Below are positions 1 through 8,034 of a stretch of DNA of 64,000 nucleotides, piece after piece. Position 1 is the first letter of the stretch. Each line of letters begins with the position of its first letter. The position numbers and the translations under genes are program-made. Location of the stretch: contig NZ_CP029482.1 in the NCBI RefSeq assembly GCF_003151075.1, forward strand, positions 5,580,001-5,644,000. The letters run 5' to 3'. Below the pieces are notes generated by a model. It did not search any database. It was not told the origin of the DNA and saw only the letters and a list, made by a program, of their open reading frames with translations. The DNA is from Pseudomonas sp. 31-12 (GTDB lineage: Bacteria; Pseudomonadota; Gammaproteobacteria; Pseudomonadales; Pseudomonadaceae).

Positions 1-2
1 AC

Positions 3-500
3 GACGGCTGGAACATGCCCAAAGTCGCGGTGCTCACGCCGTTGTTGATGGCAATTCCGTATGGCGTGCACCTGTGCCGCTTCAACGAAAAGTCGCCATT
101 CGGCATCAAGGACGAACGCTTGCGCGCCATCGTCGAGCGGCAGATGAAGGCCGGTGAAAGCAGCAACGCCGGGCTGCTGACCATGTCCGGGGTGAGTGTC
201 CGGGAACTGCATCGATTGGTGGCTGCGGTGAAAAAGCGCATGCCACAGATCACCACCCAGGCGCTGGTGTTGCACTCACGGGAAGACGACATCACCAGCC
301 GCTGGAACGCCGACTATGTGGAACGCAAACTCGGCGGCCCGGTGGTGAAAATTCTCCTCGACGACTGCTACCACATGATCACCGTCGACCTGCAATACCG
401 TCGCGTGGTGGAGCTGAGCGCAGACTTCATCCAGCACCGGTTCATGCAACAAGTCACCGCCCCGCAACCCATCCGCCAGGACTACCGGCAACTGGCCTGA
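3..500 (+). CDS. alpha/beta hydrolase (carboxylesterase-like), 5' truncated
   Basis: The reading frame is already open at the window edge (Asp-Gly-Trp-Asn precedes the first Met at base 15), so only the last ~165 residues are present. The C-terminal half of an alpha/beta hydrolase is visible. An LVLHSREDDIT segment supplies the acid residue, and a Cys-Tyr-His-Met segment ~30 residues later supplies the catalytic His. The nucleophile serine lies upstream of the window. Members of this family hydrolyse carboxylic esters or thioesters in the cytoplasm. The next gene starts 15 bases downstream, so the two are probably co-transcribed. The substrate cannot be told from the sequence. Confidence 0.75.
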   Translation, partial: DGWNMPKVAVLTPLLMAIPYGVHLCRFNEKSPFGIKDERLRAIVERQMKAGESSNAGLLTMSGVSVRELHRLVAAVKKRMPQITTQALVLHSREDDITSRWNADYVERKLGGPVVKILLDDCYHMITVDLQYRRVVELSADFIQHRFMQQVTAPQPIRQDYRQLA

Positions 501-514
501 CCCAAGGAAACGAT

Positions 515-1642
515 GTGATCACTGCCCTTGCCTTTTCAACCATCGAAGCCATCGACCGCAGTGCCTGGAATGACTGTTTCCCCGGTGAACTGGAGGACTG
601 GGATTATTACCGGGCCGTTGAACAGGCGGGCATTGCGGATTTCCAGTGGCGTTATCTGGCGCTGTACGAAGACGAGGTGTTGGTCGCAGCGGCGGTGGCG
701 TTCACCACCGCGTATTCGCTGGACACCACGGTTCAAGGTTCGGGCAAACGCGTCACCGAACAGTTGCGCCGCTGGTGGCCGGGGCTGTTGGACGTGCACC
801 TGTACGCCGTCGGTTCGCCGGTGGCCGAGCAATGCCATGTCGGGACCACACGCCAGATCGACCCCGCCCGGCGTCCGGCCTTGCTTGAGCAATTGTTAAT
901 CCTGGCGCGCAACGACGCCGATCAAGCCGGCATCGGTCTGCTGGCGGTCAAGGACGCGTCCCACCGGGATCCGCAGTGGTTGCAGGTGTGCCAGGCAGCC
1001 GGTCTGCAAAGCATGCCAGGCCTGCCCAGCGCCGAACTGCCGATCCGTTTTGGCTCGGTGGACGCGTACCTCGGCACGCTCGGCAAATCCACTCGCAAAG
1101 ACCTGCGCCGCACGTTGCGCGGGCATGGTCCGCGCATCGAATGGCGGCGCTCAGTCGAAGACCTGCTCCCGCGAATGATGGCGCTGTACGAAGCCACCCT
1201 TTCACGCAGCGACCTGACCTTCGAACGCCTGCCGCCGGCCTACTTCCGCCAGGTCCTCGAACACCTCGATGAGCGCGCCGCGTGCGTGCTCTATTGGGTC
1301 GGCGAAGAGCTGGTAGCGTTCAACCTGGTGTTGCTCGACGAGCAACGCCTGGTCGATAAATTCTTCGCCCACGACCTGGCGAAAACCCGCGATCACAACC
1401 TGTACGTGCGCAGCTGGCTGGCCAATGTCGACTACTGTATTGAACACGGCATCCCGATCTACGCGTGCGGTCAGGCCGGCTATGCCAGTAAGCTGCGCCT
1501 GGGTTGCTCGTTTAGCGGCAACACCGTGTTTTTCCGCCACCGCAACCGAGTGCTCGACGGTTTGTTGCGACTGGTGAAAATGTTCATTCGACCGGACCGT
1601 TCCGATTCCGCCATGGCTGCTGCGATAAGCGAAGCACAATGA
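515..1642 (+). CDS. GNAT/FemAB-like acyltransferase
   Basis: The 375-residue product has the twin-GNAT layout of the FemAB/BioF2-like group. The N-terminal half is variable. The C-terminal half (about 190-340) contains a Gly-Lys-Ser-Thr-Arg-Lys-Asp-Leu-Arg-Arg segment and a typical acetyltransferase-like core. The start is GTG at 515, with an AAGGAA ribosome site 5 bases upstream. The ATG at 513 is out of frame. The gene follows the esterase by 15 bases and its stop overlaps the ATG of the kinase gene (ATGA). That suggests an operon in which a two-component system is made together with an acyl-transfer/hydrolase pair. The acyl donor and acceptor are unknown. Confidence 0.65.
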   Translation: MITALAFSTIEAIDRSAWNDCFPGELEDWDYYRAVEQAGIADFQWRYLALYEDEVLVAAAVAFTTAYSLDTTVQGSGKRVTEQLRRWWPGLLDVHLYAVGSPVAEQCHVGTTRQIDPARRPALLEQLLILARNDADQAGIGLLAVKDASHRDPQWLQVCQAAGLQSMPGLPSAELPIRFGSVDAYLGTLGKSTRKDLRRTLRGHGPRIEWRRSVEDLLPRMMALYEATLSRSDLTFERLPPAYFRQVLEHLDERAACVLYWVGEELVAFNLVLLDEQRLVDKFFAHDLAKTRDHNLYVRSWLANVDYCIEHGIPIYACGQAGYASKLRLGCSFSGNTVFFRHRNRVLDGLLRLVKMFIRPDRSDSAMAAAISEAQ

Positions 1643-3411
1643 TCAAAGACCCACGCGCCACCGCCCGACCTTTCGCCCTCTCCGGCTGGAGCCTGCAGCG
1701 CAAACTGGTGCTGGCGTTCTGGCTGGTCAGCGTGATCCCGACCATGATCGCCGCGGAACTGGCGGCCACCACCCTGTCGCAGATTTTCGACAGCAACGTG
1801 CGGATCTGGCTGCAGGAATCGACCCAGATTGTCGAGGACGAGATCAGCGAAATCCTGCGGGATAACGCCCGAGCCGCGCAGTTGTTCCTGCGTTATACGC
1901 GCCCGCCCACGGATCGGTTGTCGAGCAAACACGACAAATTGACCACCGACATCGCCGACTCCATGGGCATCGACGTCGTGGCACTGGTGCGCGACAGCGA
2001 TCACAAAGTGGTGTTCAGCACCGCCGCCGATGACATCGTCCGGCAGATCAGCACCGAGCCCAAAGCGGTGTTGCAAACGCTGCACGTCGGCGGTGTCCCT
2101 ACCGGCACCGTTGTGTCGACCTTTGAGACCGATCAGGACGGCGTCGATTACAAACTGGTCATCGCCACCTACCTGGACAGCAGTTTCCTCACCAGCGTCG
2201 CCGACGTGCACTCCCTCGATCTGCGGCTGTACCTGGCCAAGGCCGATGACTTCTCGGAGATCTTCTCCACCCAGCGCTTCGAAGATCACCCGGCCGCCGT
2301 ACCGGAGAAAATCGAGCAGATTCTGCGCAACACCAAACAGCCGATCGAACAATTCACCAATCGCTACAGCGGCATTTACCGGCCGATCCTCAACGAAAGC
2401 GGCGAGCTGCAAGGCGTGATTTTCAGCGGACTGCTGCGCCACACCAGCCTGGTCGGGCTGGTGAACCAGAGCAACCTGTTCATCCTGATTTTCCTGCTCA
2501 GCTCGGCAGCGTCCCTGGCGGTCGGCTGGATTGTCTCGCAACGCCTGACCAAGCCCTTGCGCGGCTTGTCCAAAGGCGTGCAAGCGGTGATTGCCGGAGA
2601 TTATCGCCAGCGCCTGGCGGTCACGGGCGGCGATGAACTGGCGGAACTGAGCAGCACGTTCAACCACATGAGCGAACGCCTTGCCGAGTTGCAGCACCTG
2701 GAATCGCAGCTGCGTCGCCGCGACCGTTTGCATGCGTTGGGCGAAGTCGCCATGGGCCTGGCCCATGAAATCCGCAACCCGCTGGGCATCATCAAGACTG
2801 CCACACAACTGCTGCATCGGCGCGCCGATTTGCCCGAGACCGACAAGCGTCATCTGGAATACGTGGTCAGTGAAGTCAGCCGCATCAACGACCTGATCAC
2901 CGATTTCCTCGACTTCGCCAAGCCCAGCGCACCGATGCGTTCGACCCAGGCAGCGCGGCCGTTGGTGGATGAATTGATCGGCTTCTGCGCCCCGGAACTG
3001 GCCAGCCACAACATCGATGTACGGATCGACGATCAGGCCCCCGGCGCGACCCTTCACGCTGATGCGCGGCAACTCAAGCAGGCCGGCCTGAACCTGATCG
3101 TCAACGCCATCGACGCCATGCCCGACGGCGGGCGGCTCACGGTCGGCATCAGCAGCGACGAGCACTACACCGTGATCAGCGTCTGCGACACCGGCCAAGG
3201 CATCGAACCGGACATGCTCGAACGGATCTTCACGCCGTTCGTCACCACCAAAGCTTCAGGCACCGGGCTGGGTCTGGCCAAGGTCTTCTCGATCATGGAA
3301 AGTCATGACGGGCGCATCGAATGCGTCAGTGAAAAAGATGCCGGGACCACCTTCACGCTGTACATTCCGGCCAACGGTGAAGACTTCGAAGAGGGCAGCG
3401 ATGACACATAA
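1639..3411 (+). CDS. membrane sensor histidine kinase
   Basis: The 590-residue kinase has a first membrane helix at about 20-45, an extracytoplasmic sensor region of ~230 residues and a second helix at about 275-300. A HAMP linker follows, then a HisKA helix with phospho-accepting His near residue 376 (GLAHEIRNPLG). The ATPase domain shows N (LIVNAIDAMP), G1 (DTGQGI) and G2 (GTGLGLAKV) boxes. It would autophosphorylate and pass phosphate to the NtrC-type regulator encoded next, whose start lies inside this gene's last codons. The signal is unknown. The sensor region has no obvious metal- or haem-binding motif. Confidence 0.88.
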   Translation: MIKDPRATARPFALSGWSLQRKLVLAFWLVSVIPTMIAAELAATTLSQIFDSNVRIWLQESTQIVEDEISEILRDNARAAQLFLRYTRPPTDRLSSKHDKLTTDIADSMGIDVVALVRDSDHKVVFSTAADDIVRQISTEPKAVLQTLHVGGVPTGTVVSTFETDQDGVDYKLVIATYLDSSFLTSVADVHSLDLRLYLAKADDFSEIFSTQRFEDHPAAVPEKIEQILRNTKQPIEQFTNRYSGIYRPILNESGELQGVIFSGLLRHTSLVGLVNQSNLFILIFLLSSAASLAVGWIVSQRLTKPLRGLSKGVQAVIAGDYRQRLAVTGGDELAELSSTFNHMSERLAELQHLESQLRRRDRLHALGEVAMGLAHEIRNPLGIIKTATQLLHRRADLPETDKRHLEYVVSEVSRINDLITDFLDFAKPSAPMRSTQAARPLVDELIGFCAPELASHNIDVRIDDQAPGATLHADARQLKQAGLNLIVNAIDAMPDGGRLTVGISSDEHYTVISVCDTGQGIEPDMLERIFTPFVTTKASGTGLGLAKVFSIMESHDGRIECVSEKDAGTTFTLYIPANGEDFEEGSDDT

Positions 3412-4789
3412 CGTACTGGTGGTCGACGACGAGCCCAAACTCTGCGATTTGCTGGCATCGGCCCTGGGTCAGAACGGCATTCAGGTGTTCACCGCCGGCA
3501 ATGGCCTGCACGCGCTCAAGGTGCTGGAGTGCGAGGACATCGACCTGGTGATCAGCGACTGGCGCATGCCCGGCATGGACGGCCCGCAACTGCTGGCGGA
3601 AATCAAAACGCGCTTTCCGCAGCTACCCGTCATCGTGATGACCGCCTACAGCACCGTGAAAAACGCCGTGCAGTCGATGCGCAACGGCGCCTTCGACTAC
3701 ATCGCCAAGCCGTTCGACATCGACGAACTGGACATCACCGTCAGCAAGGCCCTGCAATTTCGCGACATCCTCAAAGACAACCAGCGCATGCGCGCCGAGC
3801 TTGATGAGCACCAGCAGATCGACAGCCTGATCGGCGACAGCCCGAGCTTCCGTCGGGTGCTGCACGCGATCGATTCCGTGCGCGAAAGCAACGCGACGAT
3901 TCTGCTGACCGGCGAAAGCGGCACCGGCAAGGAAATGGTCGCTCGGGCGATCCACAAACACGGCAACCGCGCGGACAAACCGTTTGTGGCGGTGAACTGT
4001 GCGGCGATCCCGGAAGGCCTGCTGGAAAGCGAAATGTTTGGTCACCGCAAAGGCGCGTTTACCGGCGCCGTGGCGGATCGCGTCGGGCGCTTCATGCAGG
4101 CCGACAAGGGCACGCTGTTCCTCGATGAAATCGGTGAAATGCCGCTGGCCCTGCAGGCGAAAATCCTCCGGGCCTTGCAGGAACGGGTGATCGAGCCGGT
4201 GGGCGATCCACGCGAGCGCAAGGTCGATGTGCGGGTGATTGCCGCGACCAACAAGAACCTGCTGGACGCGGTGGCCAACAAAGAATTTCGCGAGGACCTT
4301 TACTACCGCCTCAACGTGTTCCCGATTCCGCTGCCGGCCCTGCGCGAACGGGGGGAAGACATCGCGCCGCTGGCCCGGCACTTCGCACACACCCTCGGCG
4401 CCACAGCGGGCAAGCGCTTTACCGGATTCAGCCCGGAAGCCTTGCAGGCGATGGCCAATTATTCGTGGCCGGGGAATATTCGCGAGCTGCAGAACTGCGT
4501 GGAGCGCGCGACGATTGTGGCGTCGGGGGCGGTGATTGAAGAGGAAGATTTGCCGGCGTATTTGTTTGCTTCAAGTTCCGGTAGCAGTGGCGCCGTGATC
4601 ACTGAAGGCAGCGTGCCGGCGGATCTGGAAGCGGCGTTGGCCGAGGTCGAGAAGGCTTACATTCTGGCCGCCCTGGCGCAGAGCAATGGCGTGCAGGCTG
4701 CGGCGGCGCAATTGATCGGAATCTCCGAACGCAGCTTCTGGTATCGACTGAAGAAACTGGGCATCCACGTCGACAAAATCGTCAGGTAA
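3401..4789 (+). CDS. sigma-54-dependent NtrC-family response regulator
   Basis: This is a 462-residue activator of RpoN promoters. The receiver domain has the acidic pair near the N-terminus and phospho-acceptor Asp53 (ISDWRMPGMDG). The AAA+ domain has Walker A (GESGTGKE, about 170), the sigma-54 contact loop GAFTGA (about 218) and the Walker B region LFLDEIGEMP. The C-terminus is a Fis-type helix-turn-helix (ISERSFWYRLKKLG). The open frame extends upstream to 3305, but receiver homology begins at the ATG at 3401, so I start there. The overlap with the kinase gene marks a cognate pair. A REP pair follows the stop and separates the operon from the next gene. Confidence 0.92.
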   Translation: MTHNVLVVDDEPKLCDLLASALGQNGIQVFTAGNGLHALKVLECEDIDLVISDWRMPGMDGPQLLAEIKTRFPQLPVIVMTAYSTVKNAVQSMRNGAFDYIAKPFDIDELDITVSKALQFRDILKDNQRMRAELDEHQQIDSLIGDSPSFRRVLHAIDSVRESNATILLTGESGTGKEMVARAIHKHGNRADKPFVAVNCAAIPEGLLESEMFGHRKGAFTGAVADRVGRFMQADKGTLFLDEIGEMPLALQAKILRALQERVIEPVGDPRERKVDVRVIAATNKNLLDAVANKEFREDLYYRLNVFPIPLPALRERGEDIAPLARHFAHTLGATAGKRFTGFSPEALQAMANYSWPGNIRELQNCVERATIVASGAVIEEEDLPAYLFASSSGSSGAVITEGSVPADLEAALAEVEKAYILAALAQSNGVQAAAAQLIGISERSFWYRLKKLGIHVDKIVR

Positions 4790-4800
4790 CCGCCCCCCCC

Positions 4801-4933
4801 CTGTGGCGAGGGAGCTTGCTCCCGCTCGGCTGCGCAGCAGTCGTAAATCCAGCGAATGCAGTCTGCCTGGCTACAACGGTGCTGACATTGGGGCCGCTTC
4901 GCAGCCCAGCGGGAGCAAGCTCCCTCGCCACAG
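4801..4933. repeat. REP inverted pair, GTGGCGAGGG family
   Basis: Two REP copies face each other. The left one reads GTGGCGAGGGAGCTTGCTCC, and the right one is its complement ending CCCTCGCCACAG. About 85 bases of looser sequence separate them. This is the REPIN arrangement mobilised by RAYT transposases. It lies between convergent genes and may also act as a transcription or mRNA-decay barrier. Confidence 0.9.
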
Positions 4934-4948
4934 AAGCATTCCCGGCAA

Positions 4949-5614
4949 TTAGCTAACAGTCCCGCCTTTTGATTCGCTCATGATCTGCCGAATCGCCCCG
5001 ACAAAGGTCTCGACCGGCTGCCCGCCACTCACCGCATACTGCCCGTTAAACACCACCGTCGGCACCGAACTCACTCCGCGCGACAGCCACAACTGCTCTT
5101 CTTCGAGCACCTCTTTGGCAAACTCATCGGACGCCAGAATCGCCTCGGCCCGCTGTCGATTCAGCCCCACGCTTTCTGTAATCTGCGCCAACTGACCGTG
5201 ATCAGATGGATTGCCGCCATCGGTGAAATACGCCTTGAACAGCGCCTCTTTCAGATTGAACTGCAACCCTTCCAGGCCCGCCCAAAACAGCAACCGATGC
5301 GCATCAAAGGTGTTGTAGATGCGGCTGTTGCCATCGGTGCGAAACGCAAACCCGACCTCGGCGCCACGGGCGCGGATCATCTCGCGGTTCTTCTGCGATT
5401 GCTCTGGGGTCGAGCCGTACTTTTCGGTGATGTGTTCGGTGATGTTCTGCCCTTCCGGCCCCATCTTCGGGTTCAGTTCGAACGGCTGGAAACGGATCTC
5501 GGCCTGGACCTCATCACGCAGCACCTCCAGCGCCCGGGTCAGGCCATACAGGCCGACCACGCACCACGGACAGGACACATCGCTGACGAAATCGATTTTC
5601 AAAGGGGTACTCAT
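4949..5614 (-). CDS. DsbA-family (FrnE-like) thiol oxidoreductase
   Basis: The product is ~221 residues with a thioredoxin fold and an N-terminal Cys-Pro-Trp-Cys active site (SDVSCPWCVVG). The cis-Pro comes near the C-terminus (SSVPTVVFNG). There is no signal peptide, which fits the cytoplasmic FrnE/2-hydroxychromene-isomerase-like branch rather than periplasmic DsbA. These proteins catalyse disulfide exchange, and the physiological substrate is usually unknown. Two ATGs are adjacent. The second (5614) is spaced better from a GAGGTGA ribosome site than the first (5617). The gene stands alone between REP pairs. Confidence 0.85.
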   Translation of the reverse strand: MSTPLKIDFVSDVSCPWCVVGLYGLTRALEVLRDEVQAEIRFQPFELNPKMGPEGQNITEHITEKYGSTPEQSQKNREMIRARGAEVGFAFRTDGNSRIYNTFDAHRLLFWAGLEGLQFNLKEALFKAYFTDGGNPSDHGQLAQITESVGLNRQRAEAILASDEFAKEVLEEEQLWLSRGVSSVPTVVFNGQYAVSGGQPVETFVGAIRQIMSESKGGTVS

Positions 5615-5730
5615 CATTCACCTCGCAGGCTTGGGTCGCGCCGGAAAGTTTGAACGATACACCTGACAGGGCCGAGGTGGCAGCCATTCCCCTGATCCCT
5701 GTGGAACAGAGTTAGCAGCCATTCCACTAT

Positions 5731-5825
5731 CCCTGTGGGAGCGGGCTTGCCCGCGATAGCGGTGTATCAGAAAAGTAGATAGCGACTGATACGCCACCAT
5801 CGCGGGCAAGCCCGCTCCCACAGGG
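5731..5825. repeat. REP inverted pair, GTGGGAGCGGG family
   Basis: The left arm GTGGGAGCGGGCTTGCCCGC is mirrored by its complement ending GCTCCCACAGGG, with a ~40-base spacer. This is the second REP family in the window, distinct from the GTGGCGAGGG family. Confidence 0.9.
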
Positions 5826-5964
5826 TTTTGGGGTGTTTTGGGGAGTGTGTTTAGTTCTGTTTAAGGTTACTTCCTGAAAGCTACAGCGCCTTGCGCCGTC
5901 GCCTACAACAACGTCAGAATCCGCTGGCTTGTGCGCTTTGGAGGCCATCGGTAACTTGATTCGC

Positions 5965-6049
5965 ATCACTGATTCCCAGTGATCGGGTTTAGTAGCCCGG
6001 GCAGGTTCTAACGGCTGCACAAGTGTCATTCAGTCAGGTTTGTGCCTGC
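5965..6049 (+). other. structured region upstream of the DUF6124 leader
   Basis: Several perfect stems lie in a row. ATCACTG/CAGTGAT (5965-5983) has a 5-base loop. CGGG/CCCG (5984-5999) encloses the loop TTTAGTAG. GCAG/CTGC then encloses GCACAA/TTGTGC (about 6001-6049). The TTTAGTAG loop is identical to the loop of the hairpin at 6138-6153 and complementary to 6109-6115. It may be a decayed upstream copy of the leader motif or an extra domain of it. The rest of the stretch after the REP pair (5826-5964) shows nothing I can name. Confidence 0.4.
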
Positions 6050-6056
6050 ATTCGAT

Positions 6057-6153
6057 GGCGGCTGTGCGCTTGGCGCCCTCGGGCGCGCCGGTTTTGAATC
6101 CTCCCGGTCTACTAACTTGCGCACAGCTGCCTCCCTCTTCGTTTAGTAGCGAG
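6057..6153 (+). ncRNA. candidate structured 5' leader RNA of a DUF6124 gene (copy 1)
   Basis: A 12-bp stem joins GGCGGCTGTGCG (6057-6068) with CGCACAGCTGCC (6120-6131, one G-U). It encloses a hairpin GCGCC-CTCG-GGCGC (6073-6086) and a CCGG/CCGG stem (6088-6107). Unpaired CTACTAA (6109-6115) is complementary to the loop of a following hairpin (TTCG/CGAG, loop TTTAGTAG, 6138-6153). The same architecture with changed but still complementary bases occurs at 59361-59456 before the second DUF6124 gene. The last hairpin ends ~30 bases before the ATG, close enough to affect ribosome access. Function is inferred. Confidence 0.6.
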
Positions 6154-6183
6154 ATGAATGCGGCTCAACCTGAGGATTTACTT

Positions 6184-6543
6184 ATGTTCAAACTTACTCC
6201 GAACCCACCAGAAACCGACGACGTCTCCCCCTACGAAACCCCAGACTCCAAAAAACTCAACGAAGCCGCCGACCGCGCCCTCGATTTCTACCTCAAACCG
6301 GTCATCCCCAAAGACACCCCGCGCCGCCCCAGCACCATTTACACCATCGCCCCCGACATCGATCACGAAACCCTGCTGGCCAACGCCTGCGAATCCCTGG
6401 CCTCGGCGAGTGTGATGCTGAGTGATTTCGCCGGGTTGCTGGAAGGCCCGCAGCGCAACACCGTGCTGGGCATTCAGCAGTCCGTCATGCTGGGTGAACT
6501 GGCGGTGAACCGGATGCTGGATAACCTCGTTCCATCGACATAA
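6184..6543 (+). CDS. DUF6124 family small protein
   Basis: This 119-residue cytoplasmic protein is closely related to the one at 59493-59870. Both open with Met-Phe-Lys, then a PNPPxTDDVSPYE segment, then SKKLN-AADRALD. The C-terminal half is helical (NTVLGIQQSVMLGELAVNRMLD). The family (formerly grouped under DUF3077) is common in Pseudomonas and has no assigned function that I know. The frame is open upstream to 6040, but the conserved start and a GAGG ribosome site 9 bases upstream place the ATG at 6184. A structured leader precedes it. Confidence 0.85.
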   Translation: MFKLTPNPPETDDVSPYETPDSKKLNEAADRALDFYLKPVIPKDTPRRPSTIYTIAPDIDHETLLANACESLASASVMLSDFAGLLEGPQRNTVLGIQQSVMLGELAVNRMLDNLVPST

Positions 6544-6564
6544 CCAACTGAGGCAAGGGAGCCT

Positions 6565-6688
6565 TTGTGGTGAGGGGATTTATCCCCGTTGGGTGGCGAA
6601 GCCGCCCCCGCGTCCGTTCAGACAGACCGAGTTGTCTGGATTTACGACTGCTTCGCAGCCGAACGGGGATAAATCCCCTCGCCACAGG
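6565..6688. repeat. REP inverted pair, GTGGCGAGGG family
   Basis: The left copy (GTGGTGAGGGGATTTATCCC) and its right complement ending CCCCTCGCCACAGG enclose ~75 bases. One base of the conserved head differs in the left copy. Confidence 0.85.
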
Positions 6689-6768
6689 TTCCTGCTCGAC
6701 TGGAGATTGTCTTAAGTGAACAGCATTGCCTCACCACAGGATTTTGTTTCACAGGTTGGATTTGGGGA

Positions 6769-7788
6769 TTACAGGAGATTCGGGGTTGGCACCGGATCAA
6801 TCTGCGCCCAATGCGATCTGTCTTCACGGTGAGCCTGCAAATACGGCAACACCGCCGCCAGCAACGGCGCCTTGAACGCTTCCTGGAACCGATGCGCCAG
6901 TCCCGGAATCAGCTTCAACTGACTGCCACGGATATGCGCCGCCAGGTGCACGCCATGCATCACCGGCAACAACGGATCGGCCGTGCCGTGGACCACCAGC
7001 GTCGGTACGCGCAGTTGATTAAGCAGTGCCACGCGGCTGCGCTCGGCGAGGATCGCCATGATCTGGCGCTTCACACCTTCCGGGTTGAACGCCCGGTCAT
7101 AAGACAGCGCCGCCTGATGCAGCAACGCCTGCCGATCATCACTGACAGTCGGGCTGCCCAACGCCGCCAGTAAATCCGCCTGTTGCTCCAGCGCCACTTC
7201 GCGATTTGGCGCGCTCCGCCGCGACAACAACTGCACCAACGCCGCACTCGGCGCCGGCAAGCCTTCGGCCCCGGAACTGGTCATGATCAGGGTCAGGCTC
7301 TCGACCCGCTGCGGCGCCATCGCCGCCATGTGCTGGGCAATCATCCCGCCCATGCTCGCGCCCAACACGTGAAATTGCTCGACCTTCAGCGCATCCATCA
7401 GGCCAAAGGCATCGTCCGCCATGTCGGTCAGGGTGTACGGCGCCGCCACCGGCAAACCGAGTTTGTAGCGCAGCACTTCGAACGTCAGGTTGGCGTCGGC
7501 AGGCGCTTGGCGCCACTTGGAGAGGCCGACATCGCGATTGTCATAACGGATCACCCTGAAGCCCTGCTGACACAACGCGACCACCACCTCGTCCGGCCAG
7601 TGAATCAACTGCCCGCCCAGGCCCATCACCAGCAGCAACGCCGGGTCGGACGCACGGCCGATGCTCTGGTACGCCAGGCTCACCTGCGCCAGATCGGCCT
7701 GTTCAGTTGGAACGTTGACATCGCAACGAGACGCCGCCAAAGACGGCAGGCCAAACACCAGCAAGGCCAGAAAAATGAATGCACGCAT
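6769..7788 (-). CDS. secreted alpha/beta hydrolase
   Basis: The 339-residue protein starts with a hydrophobic signal peptide of ~18 residues ending LPSLAA. I therefore start at 7788 and not at the upstream in-frame start at 7896. The core shows the oxyanion region ([11 protein letters not shown]), the nucleophile elbow GASMGG, the acid loop HGTADPLLP and the catalytic His in GLAHRF. This is the pattern of periplasmic esterase/lipase-like hydrolases. The substrate is unknown. It is a single gene between REP pairs with no partner genes. Confidence 0.85.
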   Translation of the reverse strand: MRAFIFLALLVFGLPSLAASRCDVNVPTEQADLAQVSLAYQSIGRASDPALLLVMGLGGQLIHWPDEVVVALCQQGFRVIRYDNRDVGLSKWRQAPADANLTFEVLRYKLGLPVAAPYTLTDMADDAFGLMDALKVEQFHVLGASMGGMIAQHMAAMAPQRVESLTLIMTSSGAEGLPAPSAALVQLLSRRSAPNREVALEQQADLLAALGSPTVSDDRQALLHQAALSYDRAFNPEGVKRQIMAILAERSRVALLNQLRVPTLVVHGTADPLLPVMHGVHLAAHIRGSQLKLIPGLAHRFQEAFKAPLLAAVLPYLQAHREDRSHWAQIDPVPTPNLL

Positions 7789-7910
7789 GAAAAACACCGA
7801 AACGCAGAACCCCAGTAGAGCGCGAGTCTGATGAAGTTTGATCAAGCGCGCTGCCACAGTTACGTGACAGTTTGATGAAGATTGCCGAGCGGTCATATCG
7901 AAGACCGAGT

Positions 7911-8013
7911 CGCCTGCTTCGCGAGCAAGCCCGCTCCCACAGGATTGATGCCGTACACAATGTCTGTGATCGACATAAATCCACTGTGGGAGCGGGCTTG
8001 CTCGCGAAGGCGC
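7911..8013. repeat. REP inverted pair, GTGGGAGCGGG family
   Basis: The arms CGCGAGCAAGCCCGCTCCCAC and GTGGGAGCGGGCTTGCTCGC point away from each other around a ~50-base spacer, between two same-strand genes. Confidence 0.88.
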
Positions 8014-8034
8014 CAGTGCAGGCGTCGCAGGACT

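Noticed and set aside
1480..3198. 572-codon open frame on the minus strand
   Set aside because: It runs opposite to the histidine kinase gene, with a composition typical of antisense high-GC frames and no domain pattern.
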